Shown one piece after another: positions 1 through 5,581 of a stretch of 6,030 bases of DNA (its first letter is position 1; the number at the start of each line of letters is the position of its first letter). Below the pieces are notes generated by a model. It was not told the DNA's origin. It was given only the letters and a program-made list of their open reading frames with translations, and searched no databases. Source of the DNA: Oscillospiraceae bacterium (GTDB lineage: Bacteria; Bacillota_A; Clostridia; Oscillospirales; Oscillospiraceae); assembly GCA_017398105.1 (NCBI GenBank), contig JAFQHF010000059.1, positions 1 through 6,030 of the forward strand, in the 5' to 3' direction. The position numbers and the translations under genes were made by a program.

Positions 1-130
1 ATCCGCCCGAAATCTATCGATCAATTCCCGGTGAAGCCAACTCCGGCGACCACGGTCTTTGTACGGGTCGATACCATTCCATTGTCGTTACGTTGAGGGC
101 GGATTGAAAATCCGCCCCTACAATAGCGTT
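1..130. other. Repeat-like non-coding left edge
   Basis: I see no convincing gene here. Short open stretches run in two frames from the window edge to stops at 94-96 and 105-107, but neither resembles a protein family I know. The segment starts with ATCCGCCC (1-8), and the same octamer recurs at 110-117, 109 bases later, as the right arm of a perfect hairpin. This suggests that the window opens on the right arm of one repeat hairpin and includes a second complete one. GC-rich, hairpin-bearing, 'CGCCCCTACA'-flanked intergenic repeats are familiar to me from gut Clostridia, but copy number in this genome cannot be judged from one window. Confidence 0.4.
97..117. repeat. Perfect 9-bp hairpin repeat (GGGCGGATT/AATCCGCCC)
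   Basis: Arms GGGCGGATT (97-105) and AATCCGCCC (109-117) are exact reverse complements around a 3-base loop, GAA. The following bases are CCTACAATAG, with no U-tract, so it does not look like an intrinsic terminator on the plus strand. The form fits a dispersed palindromic intergenic repeat (REP/MITE-like). A role as transcript 3' end of an upstream gene outside the window is an alternative. Confidence 0.6.
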
Positions 131-186
131 TCGAGATTCGTACGATAAACGATCATTTATTTCATTACGAAAAAGAGGAAACCGCT

Positions 187-639
187 ATGACAAAAACCAA
201 CTACACCCTCACCGCGCAGCAGCTGGCTGCTCTGACCGAGGGAATTCCCTACGAAACCGCAAACTTAGCCAACGCCTCCGCCCTGCTGTGGCAGGAAATG
301 CCGGATATCAACTGGGTGGGCTTCTATAAAATGACCGACGGAGCCCTGGTGCTGGGGCCCTTCCAGGGCAAACCCGCCTGTATCCGCATTCCCATAGGCC
401 GGGGTGTCTGCGGCACCGCTGTTGCCGAGGACAAGGTTCAGCTGGTATACGATGTCCACCAGTTTCCCGGACACATCGCCTGCGACAGCGCCTCCAATTC
501 CGAAATCGTGCTTCCCATTCACGTAAACGGTGAAATCTGGGGCGTGCTGGACATTGACAGTCCCTTCACCGGCCGGTTCACCGAGGAAGACCGGGCCGGT
601 CTGGAAGAAGTCGTGGCTGTGCTGGAACGCGTGCTGTGA
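187..639 (+). CDS. msrC: Free methionine-(R)-sulfoxide reductase (fRMsr, GAF domain)
   Basis: A cytosolic GAF-fold enzyme that reduces free L-methionine-(R)-sulfoxide to methionine, normally with thioredoxin as electron donor. The 150-residue product is close to family length (about 150-165) and is essentially one GAF domain. Cys65, Cys75 and Cys99 (in KPACIRIP, GVCGTA and HIACDS) have spacings of 10 and 24. These match the three redox cysteines of E. coli YebR/MsrC as I recall them (84, 94, 118), with the last being the catalytic one. The family segments NWVGFY (42-47), LGPFQGKPAC and SNSEIVLPI are intact, and the C-terminal part contains GVLDIDS (119-125). The ATG at 187 follows AGAGGA (174-179) with 7-base spacing, and no earlier in-frame start is better. 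It appears to be transcribed alone. I found neither a clear promoter nor a clear terminator of its own. Unlike the next gene it uses AAA lysine codons freely, so it is probably modestly expressed. Confidence 0.93.
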   Translation: MTKTNYTLTAQQLAALTEGIPYETANLANASALLWQEMPDINWVGFYKMTDGALVLGPFQGKPACIRIPIGRGVCGTAVAEDKVQLVYDVHQFPGHIACDSASNSEIVLPIHVNGEIWGVLDIDSPFTGRFTEEDRAGLEEVVAVLERVL

Positions 640-778
640 TCCTCCTCTGTATTTCCGGCTTTTGATCCGGGCTGCGGCTTTTCCATTCTGAATTTTACCT
701 GTATCATTTTCAGTTCTTGTACACCCTGCCATAATGGCCCCTGTTTTTTTGTGTGTTTTGCACAGGAAAACAAGTGTC

Positions 779-812
779 CGTCAGACAATTTACACAATTT
801 TGCATTCTGACG
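779..812. promoter_or_regulatory. Inverted repeat upstream of the EF-G-like promoter
   Basis: CGTCAGA (779-785) and TCTGACG (806-812) form exact 7-bp arms around 20 bases. The interior also carries ACAATTT twice in direct orientation (785-791 and 794-800, a 9-base period). The dyad centre is about 62 bases upstream of the start expected from the promoter at 823-851, where an activator or other regulator could bind. No protein is identified. A chance dyad in AT-rich DNA is possible. Confidence 0.3.
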
Positions 813-822
813 AAAATAAACA

Positions 823-851
823 TTGCACAAAGGATTCCTTTCGTGTATAAT
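823..851 (+). promoter_or_regulatory. Sigma-A type promoter for the EF-G-like gene
   Basis: A perfect -10 hexamer TATAAT (846-851) is preceded at exactly 17 bases by TTGCAC (823-828), a weak -35 that keeps only the TTG. Transcription would start near 858, giving a leader of about 72 bases. The surrounding DNA is AT-rich, and there is no competing match closer to the gene. Confidence 0.65.
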
Positions 852-857
852 GTCGTT

Positions 858-929
858 ATTGCGGTGCCTTGCACCATACTGTAATTGCGAGGAAGGCTGA
901 CCCCCTTCCCGAAAGGAGTCTGAACATCT
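858..929 (+). promoter_or_regulatory. Leader of the EF-G-like mRNA with two small hairpins
   Basis: Two stems can be drawn in the inferred leader. The first is GGTGC (863-867)/GCACC (871-875) with a CTT loop. The second is GGAAGG (891-896)/CCTTCC (904-909) with a 7-base loop. The second ends only two bases before the ribosome binding site AAAGGAG (912-918), which lies 11 bases from the ATG. The position invites a translational-control role, but no known riboswitch or ribosomal-protein leader is recognised. Confidence 0.3.
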
Positions 930-2999
930 ATGTATACCGTTAATTCTATCCGCAACCTCTGTCTGCTGGGCCATAGCGGCAGCGGCAAGTCTGCCCTGGC
1001 TGAGAGCTTACTGTACATGACCGGTGCCATCGACCGTATGGGCAAGAATGCCGACGGCAACACCGTTAGCGACTACGATCCCGAAGAGATCAAGCGCAAT
1101 ATTTCCATCTCCACCTCCGTCATCCCCGTGGAGTACAACAACTTCAAGCTGAACATCCTGGACACCCCCGGTGCATTCGACTTCTCCGGCGCTGTCATGG
1201 AAGCTCTGCGTGCCGCTGACGCAGCCATCCTGGTCTGCTCTGCCAAGGACGGCATCACCGTCGGCTTCGAGAAGGCATGGAAGTACTGCGAAGAGCGCAA
1301 CATGCCCCGCTTCGTCTACATCTCCAAGGTGGACGAGGACAACTCCGATTACAACGCTACCTTCGAAGCTCTGCGCGAGAAGTACGGCAACAAGATCGCT
1401 CCCGTGGTCGTTCCCATCTGGAATTCCTCCAAGAAGGTCACCGGCCTCATCGACGTGCTGAATAAGCGCGCCTACGAGATGCAGAAGCTGAAGAGAGTGG
1501 AGATCGCCGTTCCCGAGGACAAGGTTTCCGTCATCGATGAGTTCAGCTTTGCTCTGAAGGAAGCTGTCGCCGAAACCGACGAAGAGCTGATGGAACGCTT
1601 CTTCGAGACCGAAGGCGAGGACTTCACCTACGCCGAAATGATCAACGGTCTGCATACCGGCGTTAAGGAGCTGAGCCTGTTCCCCGTGCTGTGCGGCTCC
1701 GGCGTTACCTGCCTGGGTTCCCTGATGCTGATGGATCAGATCATCAACCTGCTGCCCAACCCCGAGCAGGGCAACTACCACAAGGCTACCACCGCTGACG
1801 GCAAGACCGAGGAATTCGTTGTCTCCGCAGGCGGCGTTCCCTCCGCATTCGTCTGGAAGACCGTTTCTGACCAGTACGGCAAGTACTCCTTCATCAAGGT
1901 TCTGTCCGGCGAAATCACCCCCGACACCACCCTGGTCAACGCCCGCACCGGCGAAACCGAGAAGCTGGGCCGTATGTACACCATGTGCGGCAAGAAGGCT
2001 ACCGAGGTCAAGGTTCTGGGCTGCGGCGACATCGGCGCCTTCGGCAAGATGGACAAGGTCAAGACCGGCGACACCCTGTGCGATCCCAGAAAGGTCGTTT
2101 CCCTGAAGCAGATCCCCTACGCTCCCGCCTGCTACTCCATGGCCATCGCTCCCAAGGTCAAGGGTCAGGAAGAAAAGGTCGGCACCGGCCTGAACCGTCT
2201 GAACGAAGAAGATCCCTCCTTCAACCTGGTCAACAATGCCGAGACCAAGCAGCTGGTGCTGTCCGGTTCCGGTGACCAGCAGCTGGACGTTCTGGTTGCC
2301 AAGCTGAAGACCCGCTTCGGTGTGGATGCCGTTCTGTCCCCCGCAAAGGTTGCTTACCGCGAAAAGATCAAGAAGACCGTCAATGCCCATGGCCGTCACA
2401 AGAAGCAGACCGGTGGCAGCGGCCAGTTCGGCGATGTCTGGATGCGCTTCGAGCCTCAGGACGAGCAGGACGAGATGATCTTCGCAGAAGAAGTCTTCGG
2501 CGGCTCCGTTCCCAGAAACTTCTATCCCGCTGTTGAAAAGGGCATCCAGGAAGCTGTCCAGAAGGGCCCCCTGGCAGGTTATCCCATGGTCGGCCTGAAG
2601 GCTGTCCTGTACGATGGCTCCTACCATCCCGTTGACTCCAACGAAATGGCATTCAAGCTGGCAGCTATCCTGGCTTACAAGGAAGCTATGCCCAATGCTA
2701 TGCCCACCCTGCTGGAGCCCATCGGCGCCCTGGCAGTCTCTGTCCCTGAAAGCTACGTCGGCGACGTTATGGGTGACCTGAGCAAGCGCCGCGGCCGTCC
2801 CATGGGCATGAACCCCGATGCTGACGGCAACACCGTCATCGAGGCAGAAGTTCCCATGGCAGAGATGAGCTCCTACGCCATCGACCTGCGCGCCATGACC
2901 CAGGCCCGTGGTTCCTTCACTCTGGAATTCGTTCGCTACGAAGAAGTTCCCAAGGGCAACCAGGCCAAGATCATTGCCGACGCCAAGAACGACGACTGA
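930..2999 (+). CDS. Elongation factor G-like translational GTPase (EF-G paralogue, fusA2 type)
   Basis: A ribosome-associated, EF-G-shaped translational GTPase of 689 residues, close to the usual ~690-700. G domain 1-290: G1 GHSGSGKS (14-21), G2 region RNISI (56-60), G3 DTPGAFDF (78-85), G4 SKVD (132-135), G5 CGSG (255-258). Domain II spans about 303-387 and domain III about 397-470. Domain IV (about 472-592) starts with the EF-G signature VAYREKI and keeps the tip-loop segment GSYHPVDSNE (563-572). Domain V (about 593-675) has LLEPI, GDVMGDLSKRRG and an AEVPMAEM segment. The P-loop differs from the AHIDAGKT of canonical EF-G, and the gene is not flanked by rpsL, rpsG or tuf, so this is a paralogue and not the housekeeping fusA. 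The G3 histidine is Ala82 and the G4 asparagine is Ser132, so GTP hydrolysis or nucleotide choice may be altered. The absence of a tetracycline-resistance context and the overall domain sequence make TetM-type ribosomal protection less likely. Codons are extremely biased (AAG, CTG, GGC, ATC, TCC), which suggests high expression. It is monocistronic, with its own promoter and terminator. Confidence 0.92.
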   Translation: MYTVNSIRNLCLLGHSGSGKSALAESLLYMTGAIDRMGKNADGNTVSDYDPEEIKRNISISTSVIPVEYNNFKLNILDTPGAFDFSGAVMEALRAADAAILVCSAKDGITVGFEKAWKYCEERNMPRFVYISKVDEDNSDYNATFEALREKYGNKIAPVVVPIWNSSKKVTGLIDVLNKRAYEMQKLKRVEIAVPEDKVSVIDEFSFALKEAVAETDEELMERFFETEGEDFTYAEMINGLHTGVKELSLFPVLCGSGVTCLGSLMLMDQIINLLPNPEQGNYHKATTADGKTEEFVVSAGGVPSAFVWKTVSDQYGKYSFIKVLSGEITPDTTLVNARTGETEKLGRMYTMCGKKATEVKVLGCGDIGAFGKMDKVKTGDTLCDPRKVVSLKQIPYAPACYSMAIAPKVKGQEEKVGTGLNRLNEEDPSFNLVNNAETKQLVLSGSGDQQLDVLVAKLKTRFGVDAVLSPAKVAYREKIKKTVNAHGRHKKQTGGSGQFGDVWMRFEPQDEQDEMIFAEEVFGGSVPRNFYPAVEKGIQEAVQKGPLAGYPMVGLKAVLYDGSYHPVDSNEMAFKLAAILAYKEAMPNAMPTLLEPIGALAVSVPESYVGDVMGDLSKRRGRPMGMNPDADGNTVIEAEVPMAEMSSYAIDLRAMTQARGSFTLEFVRYEEVPKGNQAKIIADAKNDD

Positions 3000-3013
3000 T
3001 CACAAATCAAATC

Positions 3014-3050
3014 ATCCCGGCACGGATCATCCGTGCCGGGATTTGTTTTT
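3014..3050 (+). terminator. Intrinsic terminator of the EF-G-like gene
   Basis: ATCCCGGCACGG (3014-3025) pairs exactly with CCGTGCCGGGAT (3031-3042) around ATCAT, a 12-bp GC-rich stem that begins 15 bases after the TGA. It is followed by a T-rich tail, TTTGTTTTT (3042-3050). On the minus strand the stem is followed by ATTTGATTTG, a poorer U-tract, so it may weakly stop the convergent transcript too. Confidence 0.92.
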
Positions 3051-3115
3051 GCGGGAATGATTACATTTTCTTTGGTTTTATCCAACGTTTGTTATAGAGC
3101 CTTATACAGCTAAAA

Positions 3116-3547
3116 TTACGTGTTATCTTCCCGTTCCTGCTTCATCCGGCGGAAATAGGAACTCATCTCATCTGCCAGACCGGAGAGTCGGTTCAGGAGT
3201 TTGGAGTAGTCACGGAGCATTTCGTCAACCTCCGCATCCTTGTACACGATGTCATGATCCACTTCGCCCCAGCCTTCTTCGAACAGGGTTCTGCCCTGGA
3301 TCTCGATATACTGTCCCTGATACTTGACGATATAATGCAGGGATCGGTAGATGCCGTCTGAAACGATCTCCAGTTCTTTACCACCATAAATCCTGCTGTC
3401 GCCGTTGCGCTTGTAGGCTCTGGGCCTTTCCGCCATGTAATAATGGCCGGGATCTTCATCGAAATCCCCAAGTATTGTGGACCCTTTTTTCCGTACTATA
3501 ACTGAAATTGTTGTCTGTTCTTCCGCAAATAGTCCATGATTGCCCAA
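3116..3547 (-). CDS. Hypothetical protein, start uncertain (possibly 5'-truncated)
   Basis: I do not recognise this 143-residue frame. It looks like real coding DNA: codon choice resembles its neighbours, and the product is soluble, charged and without signal peptide, membrane segment or cysteine. Residues about 25-100 read like a small mixed or beta-rich domain with many aromatics (GHYYMAE, YRSLHYIVKYQGQYIEI, FEEGWGEVDHDIVY). Residues about 105-140 look like one long amphipathic helix or coiled coil. The start is the problem. The longest version begins with TTG at 3547, inside the last 52 bases of the LysR gene, with GGAGG only one base upstream, too close to serve it. The first in-frame ATG (3434-3436, residue 38) lacks a good ribosome binding site and would give 106 residues. 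Translational coupling to lysR, or loss of the original 5' end, would both explain this. No clear terminator of its own is seen between 3050 and 3115. Confidence 0.5.
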   Translation of the reverse strand: MGNHGLFAEEQTTISVIVRKKGSTILGDFDEDPGHYYMAERPRAYKRNGDSRIYGGKELEIVSDGIYRSLHYIVKYQGQYIEIQGRTLFEEGWGEVDHDIVYKDAEVDEMLRDYSKLLNRLSGLADEMSSYFRRMKQEREDNT

Positions 3548-4389
3548 ACCTCCGGTTTTTGGTTGGACTTATGACAGGCACACATTGTGCGGTAGTTGAA
3601 CGCGTACCGTTCCGGCAGAGAATAGGTAACCATATCACTGTTCAGGAATCCATTGAACACCGGTGGAAACACAGCAAAGCTGTGACCCACATTCAGCATC
3701 ATCAGCATGGAATCAAAGTCCCGGACATAATGACGCGCACCGGTTTTTACCACATGATAAAAGCTGTCCTTTTCCTGCATGTTGTTTACATCCAGCAGCA
3801 GGATGCTTTCCGTCGCCATATCCTCCTCCGTGACTGTGGACTTTCCCATTTTAGCCCATTTGTGATTGGGCGATACCACGATCTGCGCCGGGGAAATTTT
3901 AAAATTAACCCGTTCATAGCCGATCCAGTTCTGATAATCATGCGCATTGGTAATGCACAGGTCATACTTTCCATTGAACACCCCATCTTTCAGCGCATCC
4001 ATATCGTCCGCATGGATTTCCAGTTCCACATTGGGAAACCGGGAGGAAATGGCTTCCAGTATGGGAAATACCAATTCCTTACGGGGAAGAGGGCTGAAGA
4101 TGCCCATCTTGATCAGATTGGTTTCCTGGGCAATCGTCTGGAAAACAGACTCCAGCGTGTCATCATATACAGCTTTCAAATAGCTGAATTTTTGCAGACA
4201 TTTACTACCGGTACGGGTCAGAGACACACTCCGGGTAGTGCGGTCAAAAAGTTTTACCCCCAATTCTCCCTCCAGCAAAGAGATCTGTTTTGTCAGTGCC
4301 TGGGGCGTGATGCACAAACGCTGAGCCGCCCGGACAAAGCTCAGTTCATCCGCCAGCACAAGGAAATACTCAATTCTGCGAAATTCCAT
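3496..4389 (-). CDS. LysR-family transcriptional regulator
   Basis: A DNA-binding regulator of 297 residues, a typical LysR length. The N-terminal winged helix-turn-helix (about 1-60) is classical: FVRAAQRLCITPQALTKQI (18-36) followed by LEGELGVKLFDRTTR and LTRTG. A linker helix (about 61-88) leads to the periplasmic-binding-protein-like effector domain (about 90-290), which starts at LIKMGIFSPLP. The co-inducer is not predictable. The ATG at 4389 is preceded by GGGAGG (plus-strand 4397-4402) with 7-base spacing. It is divergent from the methyltransferase operon, and the 134-bp spacer carries two related dyads, so the natural inference is that it controls that operon and represses itself. Its last 52 bases overlap the longest version of the downstream hypothetical frame. 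A regulatory target outside this window cannot be excluded. Confidence 0.93.
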   Translation of the reverse strand: MEFRRIEYFLVLADELSFVRAAQRLCITPQALTKQISLLEGELGVKLFDRTTRSVSLTRTGSKCLQKFSYLKAVYDDTLESVFQTIAQETNLIKMGIFSPLPRKELVFPILEAISSRFPNVELEIHADDMDALKDGVFNGKYDLCITNAHDYQNWIGYERVNFKISPAQIVVSPNHKWAKMGKSTVTEEDMATESILLLDVNNMQEKDSFYHVVKTGARHYVRDFDSMLMMLNVGHSFAVFPPVFNGFLNSDMVTYSLPERYAFNYRTMCACHKSNQKPEVWAIMDYLRKNRQQFQL

Positions 4390-4412
4390 CGGATCGCCTC
4401 CCTTTTTGTTTT

Positions 4413-4435
4413 ATTATAAACTGTTAGTTTATAAT
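4413..4435. promoter_or_regulatory. Primary LysR operator (perfect 10-3-10 palindrome)
   Basis: ATTATAAACT (4413-4422) and AGTTTATAAT (4426-4435) are exact reverse complements around GTT. The centre, 4424, is about 64 bases upstream of the expected start of the methyltransferase transcript, which is the usual place of the high-affinity recognition site of LysR-type regulators. It does not have a central symmetric T-N11-A; a T-N11-A can be found off-centre (4414/4426). Assignment to this LysR is by position and symmetry. Confidence 0.7.
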
Positions 4436-4441
4436 TGTCCA
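4413..4441 (-). promoter_or_regulatory. Promoter of the LysR regulator gene
   Basis: Read on the minus strand, TGGACA (plus 4436-4441) and TATAAT (plus 4413-4418) are separated by exactly 17 bases: five of six and six of six matches to the sigma-A consensus. Transcription would begin near 4406, leaving a leader of about 16 bases that contains the GGGAGG ribosome binding site. The -10 and the whole spacer are covered by the palindrome 4413-4435, so a bound regulator would block RNA polymerase. Confidence 0.75.
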
Positions 4442-4450
4442 CTATTAGTG
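4440..4450. promoter_or_regulatory. Secondary LysR site (CACTA-T-TAGTG)
   Basis: A perfect 5-1-5 dyad centred on 4445. Its core ACTATTAGT (4441-4449) matches ACTGTTAGT (4420-4428) of the primary palindrome in eight of nine bases. The two are exactly 21 bp apart, two helical turns, on the same face of the DNA. It ends two bases before the inferred -35 of the methyltransferase operon, as expected for an activation binding site. Confidence 0.55.
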
Positions 4451-4452
4451 AT

Positions 4453-4481
4453 TTGAATTTTATAATTTTTTCCGATATGAT
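4453..4481 (+). promoter_or_regulatory. Promoter of the methyltransferase operon
   Basis: TTGAAT (4453-4458) and TATGAT (4476-4481) are 17 bases apart, four of six and five of six consensus matches. The expected start is near 4488, giving a leader of about 36 bases before the strong ribosome binding site AAGGAGG (4508-4514). A perfect TATAAT at 4461-4466 is an alternative -10, but the only reasonable -35 for it (TTGTCC, 4435-4440) is 20 bases away, so I rank it second. Confidence 0.55.
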
Positions 4482-4523
4482 GATAGTAGGTGAAAACCAA
4501 AAATTTGAAGGAGGATATCCCAT

Positions 4524-5543
4524 ATGCAGACACCCAAAGAAGCATTGCTCGCACTGATGAAAGGCGAAAAGTACGATTTCATTCCCGAATACTACTCTGT
4601 TGCCAAGAGCCTGGTATTCCCCGGCGAACGCTGGATTGATCTAAAGAATTTCGATCCCTACGGAACCGGTCCCGATGCCTGGGGTGTTCTGTGGACCAAC
4701 CGTGGCCCGAATCCCATGGTGGACGGTAATATGGTCGCAAAGGATTTCCGCCTGTTTGATTCCATGGAAGATTGGGAAGAGCATGTCAAGTTCCCTCCTC
4801 TGCCCTATATGCATGTCCCCGAAGCCCTCAATGGCATGAAGTTCGGCATGGGCTACAAGGAAGAGGAACATGTTCTGGAAGTGCTGATGCTTTCCGGGCA
4901 GTTTGAGCGGATGAACCAGATGGTTGGTATGGAAGAGGCTCTGACCGCTTTCTATGAATACCCCGATGAAGTTCACGCATTCTTCGACAAGATGTGCGAA
5001 TACAAGCTCCAGTGCATCCAGATGGCCTACGATGCGGTGCATCCTGATGTCATTTACATGCATGATGATTGGGGTCAGAACAGCAACATGTTCTTCAATC
5101 CCGAAATCTGGCGCGAATTTATCAAGCCCAACGAGATCCGCTATGCCCAGAAAATTCACGAACTGGGGATGCTGTATCATCATCATTCCTGTGGTTTTAT
5201 TATGCAGATTATTCCTGACCTGGTAGAGATCGGTGTTGATATCATCGATCCTATGATGGTGGAAAACGACGTAAAGGGCTGCATTGAAACCTACGGTGAT
5301 CAGATTACGTTTGCAGGCGGCATCAATAACCGTATCATTGACGGAGACACCACCGCTGAGGAGCGTCTGGAAGAAGTCCGCAGAGCATTCCGTGAGTACG
5401 GCACTCTGGGCAAGCGTTGGTTCCCCTTCTATATTCCCTCTATTACAAAACGATTCGAAGAGTATATCGGAAATGTCTATCAGGTTTCCGGCGCTGCTGG
5501 TAGCGGTGACTGGAATCTGTGGAAGACACTGGATAAGGCATAA
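4524..5543 (+). CDS. Uroporphyrinogen decarboxylase-fold methyltransferase (corrinoid-dependent MT I type)
   Basis: A 339-residue soluble TIM-barrel protein of the URO-D/MtaA/MtbA/MtvB superfamily. In heme synthesis members decarboxylate uroporphyrinogen III, but many clostridial members are zinc methyltransferases acting with corrinoid proteins. Evidence for the second role: an HxC zinc-type motif in HHHSCG (219-224, His221 and Cys223), DDWGQN (181-186) before it, FAGGINN (263-269) after it, and direct linkage to an MT II gene. The C-terminal cysteine that completes the H-x-C...C zinc site of MtaA/MtbA is absent. After Cys253 there is no cysteine, and the region around 300 reads RWFPFYIPSI. 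This resembles the O-demethylase-like branch more than the methanogen one. The ATG at 4524 lies 9 bases after AAGGAGG. It is the first gene of the operon, divergent from lysR, and lacks hem gene neighbours, so true uroporphyrinogen decarboxylation is unlikely. The methyl donor is unknown. Confidence 0.85.
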   Translation: MQTPKEALLALMKGEKYDFIPEYYSVAKSLVFPGERWIDLKNFDPYGTGPDAWGVLWTNRGPNPMVDGNMVAKDFRLFDSMEDWEEHVKFPPLPYMHVPEALNGMKFGMGYKEEEHVLEVLMLSGQFERMNQMVGMEEALTAFYEYPDEVHAFFDKMCEYKLQCIQMAYDAVHPDVIYMHDDWGQNSNMFFNPEIWREFIKPNEIRYAQKIHELGMLYHHHSCGFIMQIIPDLVEIGVDIIDPMMVENDVKGCIETYGDQITFAGGINNRIIDGDTTAEERLEEVRRAFREYGTLGKRWFPFYIPSITKRFEEYIGNVYQVSGAAGSGDWNLWKTLDKA

Positions 5544-5581
5544 AGATCCATTTCTCTATAATTTGAATAAAGGATAAGATT

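Noticed and set aside
3..107. Possible C-terminal end of a gene coming from the left
   Set aside because: The open stretch is short, has no recognisable motif, coincides with repeat-like sequence, and its stop lies inside the hairpin.
96..146. Promoter for msrC (TACAAT at 119-124 or TACGAT at 141-146)
   Set aside because: Neither candidate -10 has an acceptable -35 at 16-18 bases, so I do not call one.
655..682. Terminator for msrC (CCGG...CCGG followed by CTTTT)
   Set aside because: The best stem is only 4 bp with an 8-base loop, and the T-run is short and offset, so it does not meet the usual shape of an intrinsic terminator.
740..766. Hairpin CCTGT/ACAGG
   Set aside because: Five pairs around a 17-base T-rich loop is weak and likely chance.
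1008..2627. A 539-codon open frame on the minus strand inside the EF-G-like gene
   Set aside because: It is antisense to a clear EF-G family gene. The product is a low-complexity G/L/V/D/Q-rich sequence, as expected from the complement of strongly biased codons, and no ribosome binding site or family motif is seen.
930..2999. Tetracycline resistance ribosomal protection protein (TetM-like)
   Set aside because: The G-domain motifs and domain IV/V sequence fit the EF-G-like paralogue class, and there is no mobile element or resistance context.
3508..4419. A 303-codon plus-strand frame opposite the LysR gene
   Set aside because: It is antisense to a complete LysR-family protein with a good ribosome binding site. 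The translated product has no recognisable motifs and runs into the lysR leader.
4524..5543. True uroporphyrinogen decarboxylase (HemE) of heme synthesis
   Set aside because: The zinc-type HSC motif, the absence of hem neighbours and the linkage to an MT II gene favour the methyltransferase branch.
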